Shown: positions 53,388-64,000 of the stretch, one piece after another | How positions within the stretch are numbered: the first letter of the stretch is position 1 | Layout: each line of letters begins with the position of its first letter | Assembly: GCA_011032825.1 (NCBI GenBank) | Contig: JAADJZ010000007.1 | Location: forward strand, 62,001 to 126,000 | From: Massariosphaeria phaeospora | Taxonomy: Eukaryota > Ascomycota > Dothideomycetes > Pleosporales | DNA length: 64,000 nucleotides | Direction: 5' to 3' | The notes under the pieces: generated by a model | What the model saw: the letters and a program-made list of their open reading frames with translations, nothing else | Database searches by the model: none | Told to the model about the DNA's origin: nothing | Made by a program: the position numbers and the translations under genes

Positions 53388-56015
53388 ATGTCGTTCTTCG
53401 GCTTCGACGCGAACCTGCCCCGAGACCAGAGCCACCGTGCGAACGCGCCTGGGTTTAGCCAGACGCCGGACGCCTTCGCAGGACTGGGGGCATCTGTTGG
53501 CGACGACGATGTGTTAGTAGCGTCGGCATACTGCCAGAATTTTGCTAAGAGAGTTGCCCAGCATCGATTTTGAAGACACCTACGACGGCCTCGGAGAGCA
53601 GCTTGATGAGACCGATGACGCCTTCAACGATGACACCTTTGGCGCAGGTCCGGCAACACAAAAGATTGTTGGCAAGGACTTCGACTTTGCTGGCCAGACT
53701 TCCAAAATCTCGAACACACTTCAAGAGGAACAGATGCTCTACCAGGCCCGCCAGCCTCCTCCCCCGGCTCAGCAGCAGAAACCCTCCGTCCCGGTGGCCT
53801 CGAAGCCCGCGCGATCTGGCTATGAGAGCTATCATGACCCCAACTACATCCCGCAACTGGAGGCGCGCGCCGACATCTGGGGCCTCAAACCCAAACAGCC
53901 TGCCCCCGAGAGACAAGCCGAGCGCCAGGAACCAGTGCGTTACGAGCCGGCTCCCGCTGCACCATCGAGGAAAATGATGAGCCTGGAAGAGGTGGAGGCT
54001 ATGATGCGCTCGCGGGGCGTTGCTGAAGCGCCGCCTGCGCCTTCTGTGCAGCCCACTCCAGCGCAGGCTCCCGCACCGACCTTGCACCAGGTTGCTCAAA
54101 GTCAATCGCAATACCCTGGCATGTCTAGTCCGTTTGCGCCCCAAATTTTACAACGACCTCCACCCCAGCAGACCCATCATCAAGGCCCACCTGCTCCCAG
54201 GCAACAGCAAATCCATGCTGAGTTACCAGGACAAGGTGTTCCCTCCCAGTCTGCTCAGCAACCCCCGAACCTGCAGCGACAGAGGCCGCAACCGGGCGAT
54301 GCTCCCGTCCAGCACCACCGACCGGCGCCTTCTCAAGGTCAGGGCCAGAGACCACCATCTCAGCCTAGGCAGATCTTGCAGAACCCGAATCGTCTGTCCG
54401 GACAGGGGGAGCCCATGGTACAGAATGGTCGCCCAGCACGGGGCCATGCAGCGGGACACAACAGGGGACCTTCTTACCCTGGGATGGTTATCACGCACCC
54501 TGAGCAGCTACTCCATCTTTCCGAAGAAGAGCGTGCCGCCTACCTTGAGGAAGACGCCAAGCGTGCGAAACGTAACCACAAAATCGCACTTCTGTCTCGG
54601 GATAATGGCTTGATGACCCCACAGGACAAGAACTTCATCACTCGGATTCAGTTGCAACAATTGATGTCGGCTACTGGGAATCTGGACGAGCGCGGAGAGG
54701 AGGCCGCGATTGCTGAAGATTTCTATTACCAAGTCTTCACTCAGATCCGCGGAGCTCACAGGCAGACTCCTCAACAGCCCGCCAACCAGTTTGCTCAGAC
54801 TTACCTCTTCCAGACAAACAGCAGATATGGTCCCCGTCGGAACGGACGTGCCGGCGACAACCACATGCAGCGCATGGAGCAACAGGTTCAGCGAGCGGTC
54901 GAAGCAGCAAAAGCTAAGCCGAAAGGCAAACAGCTTGTTATCGAAGGTAGTCTGGGCAAAATTGCTTTCAGTAATGCAAAGACTCCTAGACCTCTACTGA
55001 ATTTCAAGCGGCCGGATACGCATGTTAAGCCCCCCAGATCATCGGTTGCTGATCGCAAAGAGACTCTACGCAATACAGAGGCTGTCTACACGACTCTCAT
55101 GCACATGGAGGATCACGAGCGAGCCATGCCGCCGCCAATAAATGAGGACAGTAATCCTGAACTGATCCAACAACACATGGAATGGCGGACGAAGATAGAA
55201 GCCTTGCACAGGGAGTTATGGAAGAACATTAAAATCATGGAACCGATTAATCCACAGTAAGTTTCCCGCTGCCGCTGGTCTTTCTTTGCTAACTAAATAG
55301 CTCTGTTACTCCGCACCCTTTCATCTCCATCTTGTCGCTTGCGAAAGGAAAGAAGGCCATCCCTCGCATTTTCCGCCACATCGACGAGCACGAGCGTATT
55401 ACCATGGTCACAATGATCGTGGTCCACCTTGACAGTCTATCAGTCGTTTCCAACGCTGTTGCCACACCAACTGAGCCTCTGGGTCCGGCAATTCGCGAGG
55501 AAGTGGAGCTATTTACGCTTTCGGTCATGGCTCCTCTTCTCGCACACATATCCGAATCGCCCCTCAATATTGTCATCGGTCTCCTTGGCCTTGTTTTGGA
55601 TCGTACCAATCTTCAGATGGTCGTTCGGAGCAAAATTGGCATGTCCCTCCTCACTATTCTCATTTCCCGAGCAGAACTTCTCAAGGAGTCTGCTCCTGAA
55701 ATTGACTCTTCCGACTGGGAGCAATGGACTGAGTTCTACAACCGATTCTTCGATACCGTCGAGCCCGTGTTACCTCTGATATTCCCCGGTACGGTCAACG
55801 ACACCGACGACACATATGTCTGGAATTTCTTAGCGGCCATGGGTGTGGGCGCCAGCCCCGAGCAGCAACAGAGGATGGTCATTGGTGTCAAAGATCGCGT
55901 CATGGAAACGGTTTCCGTGAGTAAGGCCCTACCTGCGGACATGGCAGGCTCAAGGTTGGCGAATGTGAACCTTTTCATGAGGGCTATTGGATTAGATGTC
56001 GAGTTATTGGGATGA
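53388..56015 (+). CDS. PAT1: mRNA decay factor Pat1
   Basis: Three exons (53388-53512, 53562-55256, 55301-56015) give 844 aa. It is recognised from the N-terminal MSFFGFDANLPRD and DFEDTYDGLGEQLDETDDAF sequences, which hold the acidic Dhh1-binding region. A long Gln/Pro-rich low-complexity middle follows (about residues 130-370). The C-terminal alpha-solenoid has PHPFISILSLAKGKKAIPRI and ITMVTMIVVHLDSL. Pat1 links Dhh1, the Lsm1-7 ring and the decapping machinery in P-bodies. The first intron is 49 nt; the donor was placed after GDDDV (GTTAGT) because it alone carries the frame into IDFEDTYDG. The second intron is 44 nt, with TGCTAAC-type branch sequence. The gene is divergent from the GT15 gene. 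Confidence 0.93.
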
Positions 56016-57318
56016 AGTATCGTGGATGCTCAAAGAGATATTGAATTGCGATGTCAGTGGCAGCAAATAAGCGGCTATCGGACGAGACACCAGCCCACGA
56101 CGTTGAGCCGAAGCTAGGACGCAAGGTTCCCCGCGGCGCGTAATCCGTCGCAGCCGTCGCGGCCTTCTAGATGAAGAAGAAACCAGGTAAAAATGTCAAA
56201 ACCCTGGATGTGTGGCGATCCGGGAGCTCTCACCGCTCTTATGTGATGGAAATGATACTGGCAACTCCAGGAAGCCGTGGCGGGACTAGTATTCTTACGA
56301 TTCGAAAACATAGAACAAAATCATCTTAAATTTCCAGGTCGCGTACTGTCTCTGCTGGCCACCGCCCGGCGCAAATCATTATTCCTCGCTCCGTCATATC
56401 AAATTAATCGTTGCAGGGGTCCCATCGCGGACATACTGCACAGTACCTACGCCATCGAGACGGGTTTCTAGTGAAGGTGACCCCTAGCTGGCGAATATGC
56501 TTACAGCAGACGCGGAAGCGGCGATGTTATGCATGCGAAACATGTTGCAGAGATGTCCGTGGTATATGAGGCGGTGGCTAAGCTTTGCCAATGGCGTACG
56601 CGACGCCTCTTCGGACGAGCTTTGTGCTTGGGTGGCGGTGGTTTTGGGTGCCAAGGCCAAACAAGCTAGGTGGAGGCTGAAACAACCTCCATCAAGCTTT
56701 GATAAGACTTGTCTAGTGCGGGCGCTAATTCGCTCCACCAGTCTTCTGGACTCCATCATCCTCTAGCAGTACGCGTATGAAGCCTTCGAGCCGAAAGTCC
56801 TGGCAATCGAATTGGCACGATACAGTCCAATCATTTTTTATTACATAAGCATGTACATCCTCTTTTCGGAACTATTACCTGGTCTAGGGCTTGTTTTAGA
56901 GAGACTCTGGAGACCCTTGACGAGCATGTGTGCATGAATATGCTAAATCTTGGAGCCCCGGTGGGCCTGCACTCTATGTTCGTTTCGCCGCTTCCACTGA
57001 AACGCTGACGGCTAACAAGCTTAGCCTTCTTATATATCTCTTGTCTGCCTGTTCATGCATCAGCATCAACCTTGGCCTGCATCCCTCCTTCTTTTCACTT
57101 CCGTTCTCTACTGTTTGTCTCCGCTTCCTTCCTTTGATTGTTTTTCTGGTGTAGCAGTCTATTCTTCTTTACCCATCGGCAGGACCTCTTCGGATCTAAG
57201 CAACCAACAGCACGAGATTGAGCACGGTTCTCTCTTCATTGGTCTCTCGTTCCATACTCTTTACCTTCTCCTCAAAGACTCTTCTGGCTTCGACGCTGCC
57301 GGCCAGCATTAGTCCAAC
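56016..57318. promoter_or_regulatory. PAT1 3' region and aspartic protease promoter
   Basis: About 1.3 kb with no supported gene. A TTATATAT element at 57030-57037 lies about 280 nt before the protease ATG, followed by a pyrimidine-rich leader (57050-57300). An 89-codon plus-strand frame (56497-56766) has no domain. Confidence 0.45.
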
Positions 57319-58711
57319 ATGACCACACTGCGGCTACTCTTCTTATTCACCTTTTTGGCGACAATCACACTTGCTGTTCCATTCCCAGTACGGAAAAGCA
57401 ATATTTCCAAACGATCCTTCAAAGTTCCGCGGAATCTTAACACAGCCAACCCACGCGGACTCAATGGCCCCGATGCTATGAGGAAGATATTCCGGAAATA
57501 CGGATGGGTACATGGAGGTTTCATCGCCATCAACAAGGATGAAGAAGGAAGCTTTCTTAGACCAAAGGTCACTGCTGCAAAGGAAACTAATGATACTGGG
57601 ACCGTTGCCGCACTGCCTGAAGACAACGCTTCGCAATTCCTTTCGCCAGTTGAAATTGGCGGCCAGATGTTCAATCTAGACTTTGACTCCGGCTCCTCTG
57701 ACCTGTACGTATTTTCTTATCCCCGTAGCCTTCTGAGAGTATGCTGATGAATATGATGTAGCTGGGTTTTCAGTACGGATCTTCCTGAAAAGGCTATTGC
57801 TAGCCATGCAGCTTTTGACGCTTCGAAGTCTACCACTTTCAAGAAATTGGAGGGCGCCCAATTCCAGATCTCATACGGTGACGGCTCCGGTGCTGCGGGT
57901 ACTGTTGGCACCGATGCAGTTACTATTGGTGGAGTGACAGTCCAGAACCAAGCCATTGAACTCGCCAATGCTGTATCACGCTCCTTCGTCGAGGACACCA
58001 ACACTGACGGTCTAGTCGGTCTTGCGTTTTCCAACTTGAACACTGGTAAGTACAATACTTGATCACTATTATATAAGTATACAGACTAATATCGGAACAG
58101 TGAACGACGGCACGCAGAAGACCCCCCAAAAGACCTTCTTCGACAACGTAATGAACGACCTCGACCTACCCGTCTTCACCGCCGACCTAGACCCCGACGG
58201 CACAGGCGTCTACGAATTCGGCAAGATCGACGCGAGCAAGTTCCAGGGCGAAATGGCGTGGATCCCCGTCAACGCCTCCAGCGGCTTCTGGCAAATCGAC
58301 TCTGCCAAATTCTCCGTCGGCAACGAGACCTTCACCAACCGCGCGGCCTCCAAGGCCATTGCCGACACGGGAACCTCGCTTCTCCTCGTCGACCAGGCCG
58401 TCGCCGAAACATACTACCAGCAGGTCCAGGGTGCGCAACTCGATGCCCAAGTGGGCGGTTTCGTTTACCCGTGCGATGCGCAGCTGCCGGATATGGCTGT
58501 CGCGATCGGCGATAGCTATATGGCTAGGATTCCGGGGAACCAGATCACGTTTGCGACTGTGGATGAGGCGAATACGACTTGCTTCGGTGGTGTGCAGGGG
58601 AATATGGGTTCGGGCATGCAGATCTACGGTGACGTGTTGTTCAAGGCCCAGTTTGTCGCTTTCAATGGAGGGAATCAATCGCTTGGATTCGGGGAGAAGC
58701 CGCCAAGGTAG
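57319..58711 (+). CDS. Secreted pepsin-like aspartic protease (A1 family)
   Basis: Three exons (57319-57704, 57762-58045, 58101-58711) give 426 aa. The signal peptide is MTTLRLLFLFTFLATITLA. A propeptide follows, containing the KR site at SNISKRSF and family-like FRKYGW. The two catalytic motifs are DSGSSDLWVFS (Asp with Ser where Thr is commoner) and DTGTSLLLV. The flap motif ISYGDGSGAAG and a C-terminal disulfide pair (VYPCDAQLP and TTCFGGVQG) are present. It resembles aspergillopepsin-type acid endopeptidases that digest protein outside the cell. The first intron splits the Leu codon before the Trp of DLWVFS; reading through would end the protein early. Two or more N-glycosylation sites (NDTG, NASS, NETF) are visible. 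No GPI signal is seen. Confidence 0.95.
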
Positions 58712-59029
58712 TGTGCTCGGGGCTTACCCTTTAGCGATTGACTGTCTTGCTAAAGGTAGGAGTGGTGTTGACTGTATATAGTTCATCCTTCATGATTTCT
58801 ACTTTCGTTCAGTATTGGAGAAGGTGGATAGCATGAATCTATTCACTTTTAGGGGGCTTGATTCGAACGATATCATGTGTTCAATGAGATCTAAATCTGC
58901 GATCGGTATCTAGGCAATACGTTCTAAGAAAACCCAGTCAAGACTACGCGACCCATACCTATAAAACTCTATTTACTATCACCATAGTCAGCAAAGCAGA
59001 TACTTGTTCCCCCAATCCCTCGCCTTCCC
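58712..59029. other. Convergent 3' region
   Basis: Between the aspartic protease and the unknown membrane protein. No gene seen. Confidence 0.5.
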
Positions 59030-61379
59030 CTACCCCTTCAGTCCCGACTCTTTCGATGCCATCGGCGAGCACGCGACGATCGTATCCTGCGTAGCCCACG
59101 TCTTCGCATTCCTTAACGCCCGCGGCGAAAACACTTCCTCCCCGCTCCCACGTCCGCTGTCTCCCGACCCCAAATCCATACGCATACCCATCCCCACAAG
59201 CACACCTTCCAGCGACACGGACTCCACTGGTAAGTCACCCAGGGCCTCTTCCTCCCGCGTCAGCGGCACATCGTCATCGAAATTGACCCACGAGCCCTTG
59301 CCCTGCGCTTCATACGCCCGCCGCTGGAGCTGCAGCACGCCATCTTGCGTCCAGCGATTGAGGCGCGAGGACAAGCCGGTTAGGCGCCGGAAGCCGCTGA
59401 TGAAGACGAGGAGTTTGAGGAGCGCGATGTCGAGGGTTACGATGACGAGGGCGAAGGATATGATGAGAGAGAGGCCGAAGACGTTGATGTTGCTGTTTGA
59501 TGTTTGTCAGTTTAGACGGTCTAACGCGTGGGCAGTGGGGACATACACAAAGTTGCCGGATTTCTGCATCTTCTGCGACGCGCAGAGGGTCTTTTCGCTG
59601 GGGGTGCTGGCGGGTCGTACGTAGGCGGCGACTCGGGGGTCGCGCTGCGAGGGGCCGATGGCGTAGTCGGTGATGAGGGACTGGATGCCGGCCCAGGCGA
59701 TTGCTTCCCAGCGTATGACTTCTTTCTCCCATTGATTGTTGGGCAGGGAGGTGATTTCGCCGTCCCAATTGGCTGCTTGCGCGTCAAGCGTCTTGGATGT
59801 CGTTTGGTCGAATACAACACTCGACGTCATGAGGACCTGTAAGAGTGCGAGTTGGACGTCGTTTGCGGCTGGGAAGTTCGCGTGAGTTAGAGTCACTGGG
59901 AGTCCGCTCAGGCTGGAGCATATTGGCTTGCCCTTCTTTTGTGCGACGCAGTATTGGAACTAGTCCATGGTTAGCAGGTAGACGTGGAATTTCGAGTATT
60001 CAATGTACCTGTTGGGAACATGCAATTACTGATGTCGGGAAGTCCGAATAATATCGATCTCCAGTCTGTCCCATATTTGTGATTATAGGGTGTGTCTTAT
60101 GCGCTGAGAAGACGGGATCCTCGTTTGTCTCGCGGTACATGATATAGTTCTTTGCGATCATCTTGAAAGATATATCTGCATCGTCTCTTTGCATCTCCGG
60201 TAGAAGGACTTGCGTACCGTTATCCCTCAGTTCCTCTGAACCGTAGGCAAACGAGGCTCTGCGTGGAAGTCAGCCACTGTATCATTCGTATCAGTAATGG
60301 TTCAACGAGGTGCTTACCGCACATCGAACTTCGACGTTGTATTGGCTCCGGTCAATGGCCAAAGAAATGTAGCGTTCTTCCAGTACTCATAGTGAAGCAC
60401 ATCGCCATAATGCATGAGCAGAAGCTCTTCCTGGGGAAGGGCTGGACGGTTCAGCTCCTGGAAATCCGAAGCACTGATGATTGTCGTGCGATTCTCAGTC
60501 GGCAAAACTGTACAAGTAGTGCTCTTCCGAAACTGGACGCGATCTTGCTTCTGTAGGTTGAGCCCGAACTCGTTCAAGTCGATGAGGCCGGAGTCGATGT
60601 TAATGGCGGGCTTATCGTTTCCGACGCACATCGAAGAATCGAAGGGGCAGTCGACTTTTTCGGTGGTGAAGAGATTCTGCGGTCGAATCACTAAGTGACG
60701 AGTCAGGATATATAGGAGTATGTCTGATGTTGGCAGAGTTCTGAAATCAAGAGCGCGGGGCCTCCACACAGATCCACTCACAAGCATCGCATCGCGCCGG
60801 CAGCGACTCATTTGCATTGAGATAGCAATCCTCTGCAAACGGCTCGACCACAGTATCCACCACAGTTGTATAAGTCAAAGCTATATCATTGCTGTTCTCA
60901 AATGTTTGGTCGATAAATCCACAGAACGGACTGCTGACTAGCACTTGTAGGTTCGTCGTGTCGACCACCAAAGAGGAGAAGATACTGGCAGCCCAGGTCA
61001 TAGCAACAAATGCTACAGCAAGGACGACCTGCAGTGAAATCCGTAGCAAAGCGTTGGAAATCCCTTTCTTGCTTCTCCAGTGCCAAAACAGCTTGAGTGA
61101 ATCGGCTATCAACGCGCCAGGCGTGGGTAGTGTTCGCAATATTGCTTGTTGTTGTCGAAACAGGGCATCGCGAGCGCGTCCATTCGCTCGGACTTGATGG
61201 ATAGCGAAGGTGGCAAGATGCCAAAGATGAGCTGTTGCCAGAGAAGAGAAAATAGCGAGTAACGCGATAGCGAATGCGCCAGTTTGGGTGTTGGCAGTGA
61301 TGGTCTTGCCCATCACTGGACCCTTTTCGACATCAACCCAAACACCGCGCTTTACGAAGCGTGAATCAAGCTCAGACAT
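59030..61379 (-). CDS. Uncharacterised large membrane protein with extracytosolic domain
   Basis: Five exons on the minus strand (60782-61379, 60318-60690, 60009-60258, 59547-59959, 59030-59492) join in phase to 698 aa. Predicted helices are TGAFAIALLAIFSSLATAHL and LLRISLQVVLAVAFVAMTWAA near the N-terminus, and FGLSLIISFALVIVTLDIAL near the C-terminus. The roughly 400 residues between them contain paired cysteines (SSPFCGFI, AEDCYLN, ARCDAL, VDCPFDSSMCVG, QYCVAQ, KPICSS) and N-glycosylation sites, so they are probably outside the cytosol. A charged Gly/Ser-rich cytosolic tail ends the protein. I recognise this layout from unnamed ascomycete proteins but cannot assign a domain or function. 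Exon 4 was ended after FV (donor GTATGT) because only that keeps exon 5 in phase. Confidence 0.8.
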
Positions 61380-62312
61380 AACGAGTGTAAAGGAGATAAA
61401 GAATGGCGGTGATGATAGAACAGCGACCGTCCGCGACTTACTTTATCAGCGCCGAAGTTGATGCCCGGCCTTGCATCAAGGACTATTAATACGCCCCTTG
61501 TCTACTGCAAGATACTATAATATGCGAATAGTTTCAACAAACGCTTGCCAGCTCTCGAGGACCGAGGCCAAGCAGCCACACATCTCTTTGCCCACCCCCA
61601 AGGCCTCGCATATGTGCATAGGAACAACAACAGCATCTCTCGTTTCTGACACGAGTTGACTGATTTAGCATCTGCAGATTTTTTCGCTTGCATTTTTATT
61701 CTCATATCGCGATAGGTCGAGACCGACCTCAGAGGAGCGGGCATTAAGCGCTCGCGGTTGACGCAGTCAGCACCTGTGCGGGGGCGGGACATCCCTCCGA
61801 ATCGCTGACAGCTGACAGACTGCAGCTCTCCGCTTTGATAAGAAATAGTCCTGTGAATTTCCAGGGTCGTATACTTTTTTAGCATCCAGCAGATGCAGAA
61901 GAGGTGCGTGGTGGAGATCAGGAGAGATGCGACGTTCCTGCAGGAGCCGTTTTTAGTGCTTGCCCAGGTGTTTGTCAGCAGCTACAATATTCCTCATACG
62001 TAACTTCTTCAATCTCCCTTGAACCCTATCCAGCTTACTTTAGTTTATGTTCGATCTCAATACCTAATGTTTGTTCATATTCAATTAGCAAATTCGGTCG
62101 CGCTCTACGTTACATCCGAGAGACGCGTGGTGACTGGAAACACAAGGTTATTAAACAGAAACGGAGAAAAACGTTTGAGGTTGTGCTAAGATCCTCGCAA
62201 CAAAAGCGTCGTCTCCGTATGCTCAATCAGTCCAGGACCAGCACGATCCACGATCCACGATCGAAAAACCACGGACCCATGCCCTTGGCCCCTTCTTCGC
62301 CGACTTCTCCTT
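61380..62312. other. Intergenic, no gene seen
   Basis: About 930 nt, the AT-richer part near 61.9-62.2 kb being featureless. A 200-codon plus-strand frame (61904-62512) overlaps the next gene's coding end antisense and has no domain. Confidence 0.45.
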
Positions 62313-63083
62313 CTATTCGGTCCCCCACTTCTTCTTATGTTCGGCCTCCCGCTTCTCCATCTGCAAAGCCTGCCGCTTCTCGTGCAACTGAATGCCCGAA
62401 AACGAGCAGACAAGCGCCTTCTTCCCCCTGGCCTTCAGCTCACATTCCATCTTCAAATACCCATCACCAGCGAACCAGATACGCACCTCGCCACAACTGC
62501 CTTCCGTCTTAACGATCATGGGCTCCAAATCTGCAATCTTTGCCCCCTCCTTAGGCCACTTGAGACGCTCCAGCAGCGTGCCGGCAAGCTCCTTGTACCC
62601 TTCAATCCAGCCGTATCCCGAAGGCTGGTTCGTACACGTGTTGCACCTCTCGTCCTTGACGTCGTGAAAGCAGAGCATCACATGTATGGCGAACTCGTAT
62701 CTGAAATCTCGGATATCGATGTCTTGGAGGAGCCACTCCCCGTAATACTGCGAGCTATACAGCTCCCAACTTGCCTCGAAGGGATTTGTGAGCTTGACCG
62801 TCCTGCCCGACTGGATTTCGCGACGGGTTTCTTCAAATGCGGCATCCACCTCGAGTTCGTGCTCAACATCGTGTTGGATGGTGTAGCTGTTGAGCCCGCG
62901 GATTACGTGTTTTGGGTCGCTCTTTGGAATATTGGCCCTAAAGTGGAAGTCAAGGCGTTTCTTTACCCGCTTCTTGGGCGTCGCGTCCATGGCGTCCATG
63001 TAGTACTGCAGGGTGCGCGTTGATGGTATGTTGTTGGTGCGCTTGCGCTTCTTGGATAACTTGGTTATCCTTGCTTGTGACAT
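62313..63083 (-). CDS. Hypothetical basic protein, conserved-looking
   Basis: An intronless frame of 256 aa from the ATG at 63083. It opens with a strongly basic segment (SKKRKRTNN and KKRVKKRL), which resembles a nuclear localisation signal. A mixed alpha/beta region follows with NPFEASWELYSSQYYGEWLL and the cysteine set CFHDVKDERCNTC. It ends in a highly charged Lys/Glu helix (EKREAEHKKKWGTE). No domain is recognised; the C-terminus could be a coiled coil. The open frame continues upstream through a 16-C homopolymer to an ATG at 63209, but those 42 residues are proline repeats and probably untranslated. Composition and codon use look coding. It could be a nucleolar or chromatin-associated lineage-specific protein; this is a guess. 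Confidence 0.6.
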   Translation of the reverse strand: MSQARITKLSKKRKRTNNIPSTRTLQYYMDAMDATPKKRVKKRLDFHFRANIPKSDPKHVIRGLNSYTIQHDVEHELEVDAAFEETRREIQSGRTVKLTNPFEASWELYSSQYYGEWLLQDIDIRDFRYEFAIHVMLCFHDVKDERCNTCTNQPSGYGWIEGYKELAGTLLERLKWPKEGAKIADLEPMIVKTEGSCGEVRIWFAGDGYLKMECELKARGKKALVCSFSGIQLHEKRQALQMEKREAEHKKKWGTE

Positions 63084-64000
63084 TTTTGGTTTTACTTTCT
63101 TCGGACAATCTTGAAGGACTAGAGACGTGGTAATTGGGAGAAAAGGTGATGGCAGGCGGAACGGGTGATGGGGGGGGGGGGGGGGTGTGGGGTTAATAAA
63201 TGAGGCCACGGCTGATCTCGGCCACTACCACCACCGCCACCGCCCTCTGGTACCGCTGCCTCCACTGTCGGCTTCGTCAGCGGAACCATACATCATCCAC
63301 TAGAACGGGCTCGGCCAAGCCTACCTCTCACAATCCACAACGGCCAACATCAACCTGTACGAGCGCGATGGGACTGGTCAAAGATCACGTCGTTGAGCGC
63401 GAAGAACGACACGTACTGGCAGACGCGCGGGCAGAGAACATTTACGCAGAGCTCAACTTTCTGCGAGGGAGCCTCCTTCGATTTCAGCGTGATCTGAGTG
63501 GGTGGTGCGTTCTGTGGGGCGCACTGTCAGAACCATGGTTCATCAAGATGACGCGCGGGCGGACGGGCATGACAATTACAATCTCGGCGAACACAGCACA
63601 CGGCAGTTGAGATCGGAGCATCTGTATGTGGGGCCCGTGTGAGATACAACGCAATTCTGTAGATATTGCGTGTGCCCAGGTGGAGATTTTGGGAACTGAC
63701 GGTGTAACGCCGGGGCCGTTGGCGAAGTTTCTAGGGGCACGTGGCTTGGAAGAGCCGGGTGCGTTGAGAACTGGCTCTTCCGAATGTAAGTTGGAGACAG
63801 TAGTGTGCAGGCTGACAGACAGTAGGGATTTGGGTGCCTGATCGTATTCATGAGTGGCCAGCCAGTGGATTGCTGCAGTATGTTGCGCCAGGACCGTCGG
63901 TGTGGGAAGGTTGGAGAGTATAATAACGCAACGTAACCTAAATGAAGGCCAGGGCCGAAGATAGGCGCGAACTACATGAGAAGGTTGCTCGGGTTTGAGG
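63084..64000. other. Right-edge sequence with a G16 homopolymer
   Basis: A run of 16 G (63170-63185) lies just upstream of the hypothetical gene. Beyond it, two plus-strand frames (63368-63610 and 63626-63841, about 80 and 70 codons) lack family features. No gene is supported up to the window edge. Confidence 0.4.
63170..63185. repeat. G16 homopolymer
   Basis: Sixteen consecutive G on the plus strand. On the minus strand this is a C run about 90 nt upstream of the hypothetical gene's ATG. It is a likely site of sequencing or replication length error. Confidence 0.85.

Noticed and set aside
61904..62512. 202-codon plus-strand ORF
   Set aside because: It overlaps the antisense end of the hypothetical gene at 62313-63083, is Ser/Pro-rich and domain-free; the reverse strand is the better coding strand.
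63368..63841. Two short plus-strand ORFs at the right edge
   Set aside because: No start context, domain or splice chain links them; they could be fragments of a gene outside the window, but nothing visible supports that.

Overview
The window is nuclear DNA from a filamentous ascomycete (Pezizomycotina). Most genes are interrupted by 45-100 nt GT-AG introns, often with a CTAAC-type branch site. The proteins present (KES1-type OSBP, DASH subunit Dad1, Rho4, GT15 mannosyltransferase, UstYa/DUF3328, fungal rhodopsin-like membrane proteins) are typical of that group. Class is not resolved; Dothideomycetes or a related lineage would fit. Coding DNA is moderately GC-rich, and I saw no tRNA, rRNA, CRISPR array or intact transposon. 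I assembled exon chains by hand and checked reading phase across every junction; none has been tested against RNA.

Left edge (1-6.6 kb): an accessory-looking block of a UstYa/DUF3328 protein, an eight-exon rhodopsin-like integral membrane protein and a membrane-anchored tyrosinase. UstYa plus tyrosinase is the enzyme pair that defines dikaritin (ustiloxin/phomopsin-type) peptide clusters. No precursor peptide gene is visible, but the window starts only 458 nt before the UstYa gene.

Core block (6.9-22.4 kb): SUMO, the nucleoporin Nup84/Nup107, the replicative helicase subunit MCM6, the Golgi apyrase Ynd1, a class I glutamine-amidotransferase-like protein and a vacuolar-type MFS transporter.

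Middle (23-43.4 kb): a cyanamide-hydratase-like (DDI2-type) HD protein whose last exon is separated by an unusual 1.29 kb intron; the vacuolar Ca2+-ATPase Pmc1; Dad1; Rho4; a sphingosine-1-phosphate phosphatase (Lcb3 type); a second, diverged HD protein; Hikeshi/Opi10; the EF-hand secretory protein Ssp120; a broken L-asparaginase relic; and a KES1-type oxysterol-binding protein with an altered signature motif.

Right part (43.6-64 kb): a second rhodopsin-like membrane protein, a TPR protein, a TauD-family dioxygenase, a GT15 mannosyltransferase, the mRNA-decay factor Pat1, a secreted aspartic protease, a five-exon membrane protein of unknown function and an uncharacterised basic nuclear-looking protein. 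Housekeeping genes dominate. The most promising leads are the peptide-cluster-like left edge, the expanded intron, the asparaginase relic, and substituted catalytic or ligand residues in the tyrosinase and the OSBP.
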